A stretch of DNA of 64,000 bases from the NCBI RefSeq assembly GCF_001278075.1, contig NZ_CP011340.1, positions 5,887,501 through 5,951,500 of the forward strand, read 5' to 3'. The notes beneath the pieces were generated by a model. The model searched no databases and was not told the origin of the DNA. It saw only the letters and a program-made list of their open reading frames with translations. Made by a program: the position numbers and the translations under genes. This DNA comes from Streptomyces pristinaespiralis (GTDB lineage: Bacteria > Actinomycetota > Actinomycetes > Streptomycetales > Streptomycetaceae). Positions within the stretch are counted from its first letter, which is position 1, and each line of letters opens with the position of its first letter. This document shows positions 23,401 to 32,232 of this stretch, in pieces.

Positions 23401-25950
23401 TCAGCGGGTCAGCAGCGCCCGGCCGATCTGGGCGAAGACACCCTTCGGGTGCGCCCGGAACATCGGCTCCGTGCCGAACAGCGCCACCGGCACGCCGGCC
23501 GACGACGTCCCGGAGACCACAGAGGCGTGGCCCGCGGCGTCGCCCGGCCCGCCCGTGCCCTTCTCCGTGGCACGCCAGTGGCCGGACACCAGCGGGTTGC
23601 CCGTGGCGTACGACTGGTCGACCCGCACCCCGGCGCCCGCACCGGTGAACCACATCGGCGAGTAGACGAACGTGTGGGCCGGGGCGCCACCCGTGATGGG
23701 GCCGCCCGCGTTCTGCACCCGCACCACACCGTTGGCGTCGCCGTTGCCCGCCACCGCCGTGACGTCGAGCAGCGACGCCGCCTCGTTGAACGCCGCGCCC
23801 TGCTCACCGAGTCCGACCACACCGACGCCGCTCGCCTCGAACGCGGCGCGGGCGGCGGGGGTGAGCTTCGCGTGGTCCAGTCCGGACGACACGTACAGCA
23901 CATCGGCCGTCGACCAGTCGAAGCCCGCGTTCAGCACCGCCGTCGAGACCGGCACCACGTCGAAGCCCATCTCACGCAGGGCGAACAGCTCGCCCGCCGT
24001 GACGGCCGCGGCGACCCTGGTCCGCTCCAGCGCCTTCGTGCCCTTCTCCCGCGTGGCGTGGAACGCCACACCCAGCCGGTCCGCGAGCACGGCCGCCCGG
24101 CCGCGCGCCGAGCCCGGCACGATCGCCGAACCGTCGGTGGCGCGCCGGACCTCGACCCCCTGCTTCAGCAGGGCGTTGAGAGCGGCGAGCTCCTTGGGGT
24201 CGTCCAGCCGCAGCCGCAGGTCGCCGCGCGGGGCGACGTAGCCGGTGGGCGACGCGGCGTGGACCGTACGGGTGCGGACCCGCAGCTCGCCGGATGCGGC
24301 GGCGTCCACGTCCGCGCCCCACAGCAGGCCGAGGCTCCAGCCCGAGATGTCGTACATGGTGGAGACGTCAGCGCTGATGTCCCGGCCGTCGGCCAGGATC
24401 ACGTTGGCGATACCGCGCTTGGGCTGGTGCATGTCGACGATGTACGACCCGGCGGGGTACGTGCGGCCCGACAGCTTGAACGCCGTGAGCGCCCGCTCCA
24501 CCCGGACGTCGTTGGCGACGAGGTGGTCGACCAGCCGGGCCGCCGCGGTCGCCGACCGCTGCGAGCGCCCGGTGGGAACGACGTACGCCCTCGGGAACTT
24601 CGCGGTGTAGACGTCCTCGGGTCCGATGCCCGGCACGCCCGGGACGGTTTCCTCGGAGACGGGCCGCTGCGGCTCACCGGCGGCGCCCCTGCGGAACGTC
24701 TCGATCTGGTCGGCCAGCACCGAGGCGCGGTGCGAGTGGGTGTAGGCGAGCGTCGCGCGCATCGCCGCGCCCGCGATGTCGGTGTTGATCGCGGCCCTGC
24801 GGCGCAGCTCCTCGACCGGCAGCGTGTTGTACGCGTTGTTGTTGACGGTCATCGGGAACTCGATGGTGTGCGAGGCCACAGCGCCCTGGAAGGGCATGTA
24901 CTGCGGGGTGAAGATGGGCGGCCAGTCGTCCCAGCCCTCCTCCTGGTCCCGGAACGGGATCACGGCGGGACGCACGCCGTCCTTCTCCGCCGTGTAGCCG
25001 AGGCCGTTGACGGCCGCCTCCATCCCGAGCGCGTTCGCGTAGGAGTTCTTCAGGAACAGGTCGTACTCGTAGTTCTCGCCGTGCGGCGGGGTGGTCGGCT
25101 CGATGAGTGTGCCGTTGACGTACCCGTGCAGGTCGAGCATCACGGCAGGCTGCTTGTCGATCGCGATCTGCCGGATCGCCCGTGTCTCGGGCTGCGTGGC
25201 GGTGATGAAGTCGCGGTTGAGGTCGAAGCCGCCGGCGTTGGCGCGGGTACCGGCGATCCTGCCGTCCGGGTTCGCCGTGACGTTCAGGTAGACCCGGTTC
25301 TTCGCGAGCAGGTCGGCGGTCCTCGCGTCCTTGGCCTTCGCCAGTTCCTCGATGAGCTTCAGGGCCGCGTCCGTGCCCTCCCACTCGTTGCCGTGGATGT
25401 TGTTGTTGATGAACACCGGCGTCTTGTAGTGCGACTTGATGTGCCGGTCCTTGGCCGCGGCGGCGGGAGCGTTCTCGATGCGCTCCCGCATCCGCTCCTG
25501 GTCGGCCGCCTCGCCGGCGGTCTCCGGCGCGGTGACGGTGACGAGGTACAGCTCGTGACCGCCGGCCGAGCGTCCGGCCACCTCGACGCTGACCCGGTCG
25601 CCCAGCGCCTGAAGGGCGTTGAGCCGCGGGGCGAGGGAGTGGTAGGGAGCGAGGCCCAGTTTTATCGACTTGTCGGCCGGGTTCTCCGGCGGGGCCTCGA
25701 GTTCGGTCCTTCGCGGATATCCGTCCTTCCGGGTGAGGTCCCGGGTCTCTTCGGTGAGCGCGCCGGCGGTCGCGGAGAGGGGTGCCCCGGCCGCTGCCGA
25801 AGGTGCGTCCTGGCCCCCTTCCCTCACGGGGTGCGGCTGGGGCCGGTCCTTCGCGGGAGCGGCCACGGCGCCCGGCAGCGGCGCGAGCAGAGCGCCGGCG
25901 AGTGCCGCGGCAAGGGTGGCGGTGATCAGTACGGGGCGGGGTGAGCCCAT
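23401..25950 (-). CDS. Secreted M14-family zinc carboxypeptidase, large form
   Basis: 849 residues. A signal peptide (about 1-31) and short propeptide precede the M14 catalytic domain (about 95-400). Zinc ligands are His186 and Glu189 in INNNIHGNEWEG and His275 in MLDLHGYVNG. The substrate-binding Asn245-Arg246 pair is in FDLNRDF, and the likely catalytic Glu in HTIEFP. About 450 further residues form C-terminal domains, one resembling a class I glutamine amidotransferase-like fold (LYVSSGLDHAKLT). Exported. Start ATG 25950 has GGAGG upstream. Divergent from the EI24 gene, with a perfect palindrome in the shared promoter region. Confidence 0.9.
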   Translation of the reverse strand: MGSPRPVLITATLAAALAGALLAPLPGAVAAPAKDRPQPHPVREGGQDAPSAAAGAPLSATAGALTEETRDLTRKDGYPRRTELEAPPENPADKSIKLGLAPYHSLAPRLNALQALGDRVSVEVAGRSAGGHELYLVTVTAPETAGEAADQERMRERIENAPAAAAKDRHIKSHYKTPVFINNNIHGNEWEGTDAALKLIEELAKAKDARTADLLAKNRVYLNVTANPDGRIAGTRANAGGFDLNRDFITATQPETRAIRQIAIDKQPAVMLDLHGYVNGTLIEPTTPPHGENYEYDLFLKNSYANALGMEAAVNGLGYTAEKDGVRPAVIPFRDQEEGWDDWPPIFTPQYMPFQGAVASHTIEFPMTVNNNAYNTLPVEELRRRAAINTDIAGAAMRATLAYTHSHRASVLADQIETFRRGAAGEPQRPVSEETVPGVPGIGPEDVYTAKFPRAYVVPTGRSQRSATAAARLVDHLVANDVRVERALTAFKLSGRTYPAGSYIVDMHQPKRGIANVILADGRDISADVSTMYDISGWSLGLLWGADVDAAASGELRVRTRTVHAASPTGYVAPRGDLRLRLDDPKELAALNALLKQGVEVRRATDGSAIVPGSARGRAAVLADRLGVAFHATREKGTKALERTRVAAAVTAGELFALREMGFDVVPVSTAVLNAGFDWSTADVLYVSSGLDHAKLTPAARAAFEASGVGVVGLGEQGAAFNEAASLLDVTAVAGNGDANGVVRVQNAGGPITGGAPAHTFVYSPMWFTGAGAGVRVDQSYATGNPLVSGHWRATEKGTGGPGDAAGHASVVSGTSSAGVPVALFGTEPMFRAHPKGVFAQIGRALLTR

Positions 25951-26011
25951 GCGGTTCGAGCCTCCGTGTGTCGGAAGGAATCGTCACAAGATCAGTACGC
26001 CCGGTCTACCG

Positions 26012-26026
26012 GTTCGGCTGCCGAAC
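26012..26026. promoter_or_regulatory. Perfect palindrome in a divergent promoter region
   Basis: GTTCGGC-T-GCCGAAC, 7+1+7, lies 30 bp upstream of the EI24 gene and about 60 bp upstream of the M14 peptidase. The size and placement fit a dimeric repressor site, but no regulator gene adjoins it. A small RNA hairpin is an alternative. Confidence 0.4.
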
Positions 26027-26055
26027 AACAAGAGGCACCCCGATAAGGTGTGCGT

Positions 26056-26877
26056 ATGCGTGATCTCGGGGTGGGTTTCGGCTATTTGATGAAGGGCCAG
26101 CGCTGGGTCGCCGGCCACGGCCGGTGGTTCGGTTTCGGCCTGCTGCCCGGACTCGTGACCCTGGTGCTCTACACGGCGGCACTCGTCGGCCTCGTCCTCG
26201 GGGCGGACGACGTGACGGCCTGGGCGACCCCCTTCGCCGACGACTGGTCCTCGCCCTGGCTCGGCATCTTCCGAGGCACGCTCACCGCACTGCTGTTCGC
26301 CTTCGGGCTGTTCGTGGCCGTCATCACCTTCACCGCCGTGACGCTCCTGGTCGGCCAGCCCTTCTACGAGAACCTCTCCGAGCAGGTCGACCGCTCCGAG
26401 GGCGGCGACGTGCCGCACTCCGGGCTGCCGCTCTGGCGTGAACTGTGGATCTCCGCCAGGGACTCGCTGCGGATCGTGCTGCGCGTCGTCTTCTACGGCG
26501 TGCTGCTCTTCGCCTGCGGCTTCATCCCCGTGGTCGGGCAGACGGTCGTCCCGGTGCTCGGCTTCTGCGTCTCCGGCTTCTTCCTCGCGGAGGAGCTGAC
26601 GGCGGTGGCCCTCCAGCGGCGCGGCGTCGAACTGAAGGAACGCCTCGCCCTTCTGAGGGGCCGGCGGATGCGCACACTGGGCTTCGGCGTGCCGCTGACC
26701 CTGGCGTTCCTGGTCCCGTTCGTCGCGGTCTTCCTGATGCCGGGCGCGGTGGCGGGCGCGACGCTGATGGCCCGGGACCTCGTGCCGGACCCGGCCGCCG
26801 GCCCGGACCCGACCGCCGACCCGGACCCGGCCCGGCCGGGCCCGTACACCTTCCGCAAGACGGACCAGGCGGACTAA
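26056..26877 (+). CDS. EI24/CysZ-like membrane protein
   Basis: 273 residues with the EI24 pattern: GFGYLMKGQRWVAGHGRWF at the start, then about four to five hydrophobic spans (around 30-55, 75-110, 155-200 and 215-245) and a conserved loop LVGQPFYENLSEQVDR. The C-terminal tail is Pro/Asp-rich. The E. coli relative CysZ is a sulfate permease, but actinobacterial members are of unknown function. ATG 26056 has AAGG 7 bases upstream; GTG 26050 is a less likely start. The 3' end overlaps the convergent hydrolase gene by 4 bp. Confidence 0.82.
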   Translation: MRDLGVGFGYLMKGQRWVAGHGRWFGFGLLPGLVTLVLYTAALVGLVLGADDVTAWATPFADDWSSPWLGIFRGTLTALLFAFGLFVAVITFTAVTLLVGQPFYENLSEQVDRSEGGDVPHSGLPLWRELWISARDSLRIVLRVVFYGVLLFACGFIPVVGQTVVPVLGFCVSGFFLAEELTAVALQRRGVELKERLALLRGRRMRTLGFGVPLTLAFLVPFVAVFLMPGAVAGATLMARDLVPDPAAGPDPTADPDPARPGPYTFRKTDQAD

Positions 26878-27629
26878 CGCTCCGGGCCCGACGCGGCCCC
26901 GTCCGCCCCGGCGGCGGCCGGGATCCGGGCCACCGCGAGGGCCGGGGCCTGCGTGCCCGCCGTGGCGAGCAGCGCGCCGTCCGGACCCCAGACCGCGCTG
27001 CGGCCCGGGCAGTCACCGACGCCGGAGGGCCCCACCGCGTTGGCGAGCAGCACCGGCAGGGCGTGGTCCCTGGCCCGGACCGGATAGACCTTCTCGAACG
27101 AGTCGTTGTGCTCGTCGAGCACCGAACTGGCCACATAGACGTGGCAGCCGTCGGCCTTCGCCCGTTCGGCCACGTCGGGGAAGCGGTTGTCGTAGCAGAC
27201 CGCCACCGCGAACCGGACGCCGTCGAGGGTGAACCGGCCGTCCCGCGTACCGGCCGTGAAGACGTCGTTCTCCTCACCGTACAGATGCGTCTTGTCGTAG
27301 CGGGCGAGCAGTTCGCCGTCCGGGCCGATCACCAGCGCCGAGATGGAGGGGCGGGGACCGGACGTGAGGGCCGCGCAGCCGACGAGCGCCGCCGTCGACG
27401 TCGTACGGCAGGCCTCGCGCAGCGGGTCCAGCCGGGGATCGTCCTCGGCCAGCCACAGCTCCGGGCGCCCGGCGATCAGGTCCAGGTCGTAGCCGGTGGC
27501 CGCCAGCTCGCAGAAGGCGACCAGGGCGGCGCCCTGCCCGGCCGCCGCCCGCACCAGCCCTTGCATGCTGCCGACGTTCGCCTCGATGTCACCGGGTACC
27601 GAGGTGAACTGCCCCGCCGCGATCTTCAT
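26874..27629 (-). CDS. Carbon-nitrogen hydrolase (nitrilase superfamily)
   Basis: 251 residues, one nitrilase-fold domain with the full Glu41 (FCELAATGYD), Lys113 (YDKTHLYGE), Cys145 (VAVCYDNRFPD) catalytic triad. It hydrolyses an amide or nitrile; the short single-domain form suggests an omega-amidase or N-carbamoyl-type amidase, but the substrate cannot be assigned. No signal peptide. It starts 7 bp after the pyroglutamyl-peptidase-like gene and is probably the last gene of a three-gene operon with the SGNH lipoprotein. Confidence 0.88.
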   Translation of the reverse strand: MKIAAGQFTSVPGDIEANVGSMQGLVRAAAGQGAALVAFCELAATGYDLDLIAGRPELWLAEDDPRLDPLREACRTTSTAALVGCAALTSGPRPSISALVIGPDGELLARYDKTHLYGEENDVFTAGTRDGRFTLDGVRFAVAVCYDNRFPDVAERAKADGCHVYVASSVLDEHNDSFEKVYPVRARDHALPVLLANAVGPSGVGDCPGRSAVWGPDGALLATAGTQAPALAVARIPAAAGADGAASGPER

Positions 27630-27636
27630 GTGTCCG

Positions 27637-28890
27637 TCATCCCGTCCCGTTGTTCCCGGCCGCCACCCTGATGATCTCGCGGACCTGGGCGATGATGTCC
27701 AGCCGGTTGCGTACGAACTCCGGGTCGGTGATCTGCGTCGTGTTGCCCGCCGCGAACTGGAGCACCGGGGTGTGCACATGACCGCCGGGGAGGTCCAGGC
27801 CGAGCCGGTCGCGCAGCAGGGTGGCGCGGTAGGCGATCTCGTTGGACAGATAGTCGCCGCCGCCTCCGGCCCGTGCGGTCGAGCCGGGCGTCGGACCGTC
27901 CGTCCGGGTCACCGGGGCGCTCTGACCGGCCGGGATCTCGGTCACGGAGGTGTTGTCGTACACCGGGAAGCGGCCCGTGTCGGCGGTGGTGATCGCCTCG
28001 TACGGGAGCGACGTCAGCGTCCACTGGGGCTGCGAGGCGGGATCGGACACCGGCACGGTCTCTCTGCGGGAGACGTTGTCGTTGTCCGGGAAGCCGCCCC
28101 GCCAGGCCCCGTTGAAGCGCTCGATGTCGATACGGCCCACCCTGCCCTGGCTGACCGTCGTGAACAGGTCCGCCTCCGGGAGCCGGGCCTCCAGGGTCCG
28201 CTCGACCGTGCCGTCGGTGAAGTCCTGCCAGCGCACCGGGAAGACGGCCGTCTCGATCCTCGCCGGCCCGTCCGCCGTGCGGATCCAGGTGCCGTCGAGG
28301 GCGAGCGCGGTCGCGCCGGAGGGATTGCTGATACGGATGTCCCGGTCGAGCGTGAACGGGTCGAAGCCCGTCATCACGATCCGCTTGACGCCCTTGCCGG
28401 GCGGGAAGTCCATCGAGTCCTGACCGCGCGAGGACCGTTCCAGGCTCTCCAGCAACCGCGCCCGCTGCGCGGCGGACATGTCGAACGAGGGCTGCCACTG
28501 CCGCAGACCGGCCGTCATCCCGAGCCGTGCCCAGTACAGCGGCCGGTCGTCGTCCCGGCTCAGGTCGCCCCGGGCCGCGCCCCTGCCCTGCGCCCGGTCC
28601 ACGGCCCGCTCCCACAGGGCCGACCCGTGGCGCAGGACGGCGCGCTCCGCCTGCCGGTACGACGTCGCCTCCTCAAGCGCCTGGACGAAGTGCGGTGCCG
28701 CGGAGTCGAATCCGCTGCGCCGCAGGATCTCCTGCGGCACTGCCTTGCCGAGCCGCTGCTCCTCGACCGTGAGCGGGGCAGCGGCGGGGGAGGGGGCGGC
28801 CGAGGCGAGCGGGGACGCCGTGAGCGTGAGCGCGGCGGAGGCGAGCAGGGCGACACCAAGTACGTCCAGACGGGCGCGTATCCGGGGCAC
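27637..28890 (-). CDS. Secreted pyroglutamyl-peptidase-I-like protein with Ser in place of the catalytic Cys
   Basis: 417 residues. A signal peptide (about 1-32), an N-terminal helical extension (35-165) and a C-terminal domain with the C15 peptidase pattern are seen. Landmarks are IVMTGFDPF (171-179) with SNPSG following, Glu257 in the IERFN segment, the nucleophile segment GDYLSNEIAY and GGHVHTPVL containing His373. In the family the nucleophile is Cys in a TYVCNH-like motif; here the residue is Ser349 (codon TCC). Length is about twice a normal PCP. Inference: altered or lost peptidase activity. Start GTG 28890 has AGGA upstream. It lies between a secreted SGNH lipoprotein and a nitrilase-family gene. 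Confidence 0.75.
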   Translation of the reverse strand: MPRIRARLDVLGVALLASAALTLTASPLASAAPSPAAAPLTVEEQRLGKAVPQEILRRSGFDSAAPHFVQALEEATSYRQAERAVLRHGSALWERAVDRAQGRGAARGDLSRDDDRPLYWARLGMTAGLRQWQPSFDMSAAQRARLLESLERSSRGQDSMDFPPGKGVKRIVMTGFDPFTLDRDIRISNPSGATALALDGTWIRTADGPARIETAVFPVRWQDFTDGTVERTLEARLPEADLFTTVSQGRVGRIDIERFNGAWRGGFPDNDNVSRRETVPVSDPASQPQWTLTSLPYEAITTADTGRFPVYDNTSVTEIPAGQSAPVTRTDGPTPGSTARAGGGGDYLSNEIAYRATLLRDRLGLDLPGGHVHTPVLQFAAGNTTQITDPEFVRNRLDIIAQVREIIRVAAGNNGTG

Positions 28891-28950
28891 GGGAATCCTT
28901 TCGTCGGGTGGCGGAAGTATCGCCGTCCGGCCGCGGTGGGGGAAGGCGGC

Positions 28951-29883
28951 CTACGACCCGGCGCGCGGCGCCTGCGCGGCCGTGATGTTGCGGTAGGCGA
29001 TCTCCGCCAGCCGCTGCTGGCCGTCCCTGCTGGGGTGGAACCAGTCCCAGCGGCTCAACTGCTCACCCGTGAAGCGGTAGTCGAAGACCGCGCCGCCGTC
29101 GTACCGGCAGCGGTCGTCCTTCGCGCACACGTCCTCGAGCACGCCGTTGTACGCCACCACCCGCTCATGGACGGTGTCCCGGCGCTGCTGCGCCCGGACG
29201 CCCAGGTCCTGGGCGTCGCCGAGCATCGAGGCGCAGATGCCCAGTTCCCATATCCGGCTGCCCAGCGCGTCGCCGCGGCCCTCGGACCACAGCCGCTTGA
29301 GGTCCGGCACGCTGGAGACGTAGACCTGCGCCTTCGGGGCGTCCTTGCGCAGCGTGGCCATGGCGGCCTCCAGCGAGGCCCGGAAGTCCTCGACGGGTGT
29401 CATGCGGTCCACGGTGTCGGCGCACGCGTCGTTGGCGCCGACCATCACCGTGACCAGTTCCGGCTTGTGGCCCGCGGCCCGTGCCATCTGTTCCGGCAGG
29501 TCGGAGGCGTCGGCGCCGGAACGGGCGAGGTTCCAGCTGCGCTCCGCCGCGGCGGCCGGTCCCAGCAGGCGCAGGGCCAGGCTGTTCACCGTGGCGTCCG
29601 TGCCGGTCGCCCACGACACCTCCGGGCAGTCCGCGAGGATCATGCACGCGTCGAACCCGCGGGTGATGGAGTCGCCGACCGCGGCGAGCGACCGCGGACT
29701 GCTGTCCCACACGCGGGTCGGACTCGGGCTCGGCGAGGGACGCGCGGACGTCGCGGAAGGATCCCGGCCGACAGGTCCTGACGACGAGTCACATGCTGCC
29801 AGCGCTCCTGCCGCGAGCGCGGCGGTGGCGAGCGCGGCGGCCACGCCGGTGCGCACCCGGAACGTCCGGCTCCGCTGTCGCAT
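28951..29883 (-). CDS. SGNH/GDSL-family lipoprotein hydrolase
   Basis: 310 residues. A lipoprotein signal has lipobox ALAAC (Cys31), followed by a Ser/Pro linker. The SGNH fold shows block I AAVGDSITRG (Ser72), the block III motif VMVGANDAC (Asn151) and block V DWFHPS near the C-terminus. Several Cys pairs suggest disulfides outside the cell. It is a membrane-anchored esterase/lipase; the substrate is unknown. Start ATG 29883 (GTG two codons upstream is possible) with GGAGGGG just before. First gene of a probable operon with the two downstream hydrolases. Confidence 0.88.
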   Translation of the reverse strand: MRQRSRTFRVRTGVAAALATAALAAGALAACDSSSGPVGRDPSATSARPSPSPSPTRVWDSSPRSLAAVGDSITRGFDACMILADCPEVSWATGTDATVNSLALRLLGPAAAAERSWNLARSGADASDLPEQMARAAGHKPELVTVMVGANDACADTVDRMTPVEDFRASLEAAMATLRKDAPKAQVYVSSVPDLKRLWSEGRGDALGSRIWELGICASMLGDAQDLGVRAQQRRDTVHERVVAYNGVLEDVCAKDDRCRYDGGAVFDYRFTGEQLSRWDWFHPSRDGQQRLAEIAYRNITAAQAPRAGS

Positions 29884-30147
29884 GGTCACTTTCCCCTCCA
29901 CAAACCCGGCATCCGACCTCCTGCCGAGTGAAAGCTTGGTGCGTACGGGCCCCAGGACCGACATTACGTCACCCCTCGGCGCGTTCCGCACGGTAACTTT
30001 TGCCACGTCGACCCAGAGGCCCACCTCGCCCATCGGCGCCGGTAAATTACATCTCGTCACATGCCGTCCCTTTTGCGGAGACTTGTTCCCGATGCTGTTT
30101 ACTGAGGCCGCTGGGAAGGCGATCCTCGTCCCACACTGGAGGTCCCG

Positions 30148-30642
30148 GTGACGACACGTGGCGTTCTGTACGTTCACTCCGCACCGCGCGCGCTGTGCCC
30201 GCACGTCGAATGGGCGGTCGCGGGCGTGCTCGGCGTACGGGTCCAGCTGGACTGGATCCGCCAGCCCGCATCGCCCGGCACCTGGAGAGCCGAATTCTCC
30301 TGGCAGGGCGAGGTGGGCACCGCCTCCAAGCTGGCGTCCGCGCTGCGCGGTTGGCACCTGCTGCGCTTCGAGGTGACGGCGGAGCCGTGCGCGACCGCCG
30401 AGGGCGAGCGCTACAGCGCCACGCCGGACCTCGGGATCTTCCACGCGGTGACCGGCATGCACGGCGACATCCTCGTGCCCGAGGACCGCCTGCGGGCGGC
30501 GCTGGCGCGGTCCGCGCAGGGCGAGACGGACCTCGAGGCGGAGATCGCGAAGCTGCTGGGCAAGCCGTGGGACGACGAGCTGGAGCCGTTCCGGTACGCG
30601 GGCGAGGGAGCGCCGGTGCGGTGGCTCCACCAGGTGGTGTGA
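30148..30642 (+). CDS. DUF3145 family protein
   Basis: 164 residues matching the actinobacterial DUF3145 family: VLYVHSAPRALCPHVEWAVAGVLG at the start, WRAEFSWQGEVGTASKLASALRGW, and TPDLGIFHAVTGMHGDILVPEDRLR. Cytoplasmic, no known function. Start GTG with GGAGG 5 bases upstream. It lies beyond the 3' end of the fatty-acid synthase genes on the opposite strand, where it is usually found in Streptomyces, so it is a good synteny marker. Confidence 0.88.
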   Translation: MTTRGVLYVHSAPRALCPHVEWAVAGVLGVRVQLDWIRQPASPGTWRAEFSWQGEVGTASKLASALRGWHLLRFEVTAEPCATAEGERYSATPDLGIFHAVTGMHGDILVPEDRLRAALARSAQGETDLEAEIAKLLGKPWDDELEPFRYAGEGAPVRWLHQVV

Positions 30643-30677
30643 CGCGGGGCCGCGGCTGCGTGGCGCCTGCGGCGGGC

Positions 30678-30910
30678 GTTTTCCCCACCCCGCCCCATCC
30701 CGTAACCGGGCTCCGCCCGGACCCGTACCGCGCTTCGCGCGGTGCCCTCGCTCTCCCCCTACGGCCTGGCGGCCGTGGGAGGTGCCCAGGCGGGCTGACT
30801 TTGTCAGCCCCGCCGGCGATTGAGGCGCGGGGGTGCGGTGGGGGTCCCCCCACGCCGCCAGGCGTAGGGGAGGAGCCCTCGGTTACGGGAAGGGGCGGGC
30901 AGGGGAACAA
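30678..30910. repeat. Long imperfect inverted-repeat element between DUF3145 and fabF
   Basis: The outer arms at 30678-30716 and 30871-30910 match as reverse complements, sharing TCCCGTAACCG..GGCTCC and flanking C-rich runs. A second inner pair (around 30756-30782 and 30843-30870) shares CCCCTACG..CCTGGCGG. The centre holds GGGCTGACTTTGTCAGCCC and CCGGCGATTGAGG, a motif frequent between Streptomyces genes. No reading frame is convincing. It looks like a composite repetitive extragenic element able to fold into a large cruciform or RNA hairpin. Confidence 0.65.
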
Positions 30911-30912
30911 GC

Positions 30913-30945
30913 AAAGGCCCGCACCCCCGAAGGGGGCGCGGGCCT
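30913..30945 (-). terminator. Terminator of the fab operon
   Basis: Stem AGGCCCGC / GCGGGCCT continues, after one A-C mismatch, with CCCCC / GGGGG around a GAA loop. On the minus strand it is followed by TTTGCTTG. It lies 25 bases after the fabF stop. Confidence 0.75.
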
Positions 30946-30969
30946 CGCGCGTGAGCAGGGTCAGGCAGA

Positions 30970-32232
30970 TCAGACCGTACGGAACGCCAGCACCACGTTG
31001 TGGCCGCCGAAGCCGAACGAGTTGTTGATCGCCGCGATCGTGCCCTCCGGCAGCGACCGGGGCTCGCCGCGCACGATGTCCGCGTCGACCGTCTCGTCGA
31101 GCTCGTCGATGTTGATCGTCGGCGGGGCCGTGCGGTGGTGCAGCGCGAGCACCGTCGCCACCGTCTCGATGCCGCCGGCGCCGCCGAGCAGATGACCCGT
31201 CATGGACTTGGTCGCGGAGACCGCGACGTGGTCCAGGTCGTCGCCCAGCACGCTGCGCAGCGCCTTGATCTCGGCCACGTCACCCTGCGGCGTCGACGTC
31301 GCGTGCGCGTTGAGGTGGACGACCTCGGACGGCTTGAGGTCCGTGGTCTCGAGCAGGTTCCGCAGCGCCGCCGCGATACCGCGGCCGGTCGGCTCCGGCT
31401 GCGCGATGTGGTGGCTGTCCGCGGACAGGCCCTGGCCCAGCACCTCGCAGTAGACCTTCGCGCCGCGCGCGGCGGCGTGCTCGGCCGACTCCAGGATGAC
31501 CACGCCCGCGCCCTCGCCGAGGACGAAGCCGTCGCGGGCGGTGTCGTAGGGGCGCGAAGCCTTCTCGGGCTCGTCGTTGTTCTTGGACATCGCCATCATG
31601 TTGGCGAAGGCCGCGATCGGCAGCGGGTGGATCGCCGCCTCGGTGCCGCCGGCGACGACCACGTCGGCACGGCCGGTGCGGATCATCTCGACGGCGTAGC
31701 CGATCGCCTCGGCGCCCGACGCGCACGCCGAGACCGGGGTGTGCACGCCCGCCTGGGCGTTCACCTCGAGGCCGACGTTGGCGGAGGGGCCGTTGGGCAT
31801 CAGCATGGGGACGGTGTGCGGGGAGACGCGGCGTACGCCCTTCTCCTTGAGCACGTCGTACTGGTCGAGCAGGGTCGTCACGCCGCCGATGCCGGAGGCG
31901 ATGACGGTGCCGAGACGGGCCGGGGCGATCGCCCCGTCCTCGCCGGCGGGGGCGGTGTAGCCGGCGTCGGCCCACGCCTCACGGGCCGCGATCAGCGCGA
32001 ACTGCGCGGAGCGGTCCAGCCGTCGGGCCAGCGGGCGCGGCAGAACCTCGCCCGGGTCGACCGCGGCGGTCGCCGCGATCTTCACCGGCAGGTCGGCGAA
32101 GCGCTCGCCCTCGAGCAGCTTCACACCGGAACGCCCGGCGATGAGACCTTCCCAGGTCGATGCGCTGTCGCCACCCAACGGTGTGGTTGCGCCGATACCG
32201 GTGACGACCACGGTGCGATTGGTCGAGTTCAC
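30970..32232 (-). CDS. fabF: 3-oxoacyl-ACP synthase II (FabF)
   Basis: 420 residues, full-length KAS II. The triad is Cys170 (PVSACASGAEAIG), His310 (NAHATSTPQGD) and His347 (TKSMTGHLLGG), with Lys342. It elongates acyl-ACP with malonyl-ACP in the type II cytoplasmic fatty-acid cycle. Last gene of the minus-strand fabD-fabH-acpP-fabF cluster, 79 bp after acpP, and closed by a terminator. Start GTG 32232 has GGAG about 11 bases upstream; the frame begins at the usual TVVVTGIG strand. Confidence 0.96.
   Translation of the reverse strand: MNSTNRTVVVTGIGATTPLGGDSASTWEGLIAGRSGVKLLEGERFADLPVKIAATAAVDPGEVLPRPLARRLDRSAQFALIAAREAWADAGYTAPAGEDGAIAPARLGTVIASGIGGVTTLLDQYDVLKEKGVRRVSPHTVPMLMPNGPSANVGLEVNAQAGVHTPVSACASGAEAIGYAVEMIRTGRADVVVAGGTEAAIHPLPIAAFANMMAMSKNNDEPEKASRPYDTARDGFVLGEGAGVVILESAEHAAARGAKVYCEVLGQGLSADSHHIAQPEPTGRGIAAALRNLLETTDLKPSEVVHLNAHATSTPQGDVAEIKALRSVLGDDLDHVAVSATKSMTGHLLGGAGGIETVATVLALHHRTAPPTINIDELDETVDADIVRGEPRSLPEGTIAAINNSFGFGGHNVVLAFRTV

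Noticed and set aside
30643..30969. Insertion sequence remnant with transposase
   Set aside because: Inverted arms are present but no transposase frame, so it is recorded only as a repeat element.
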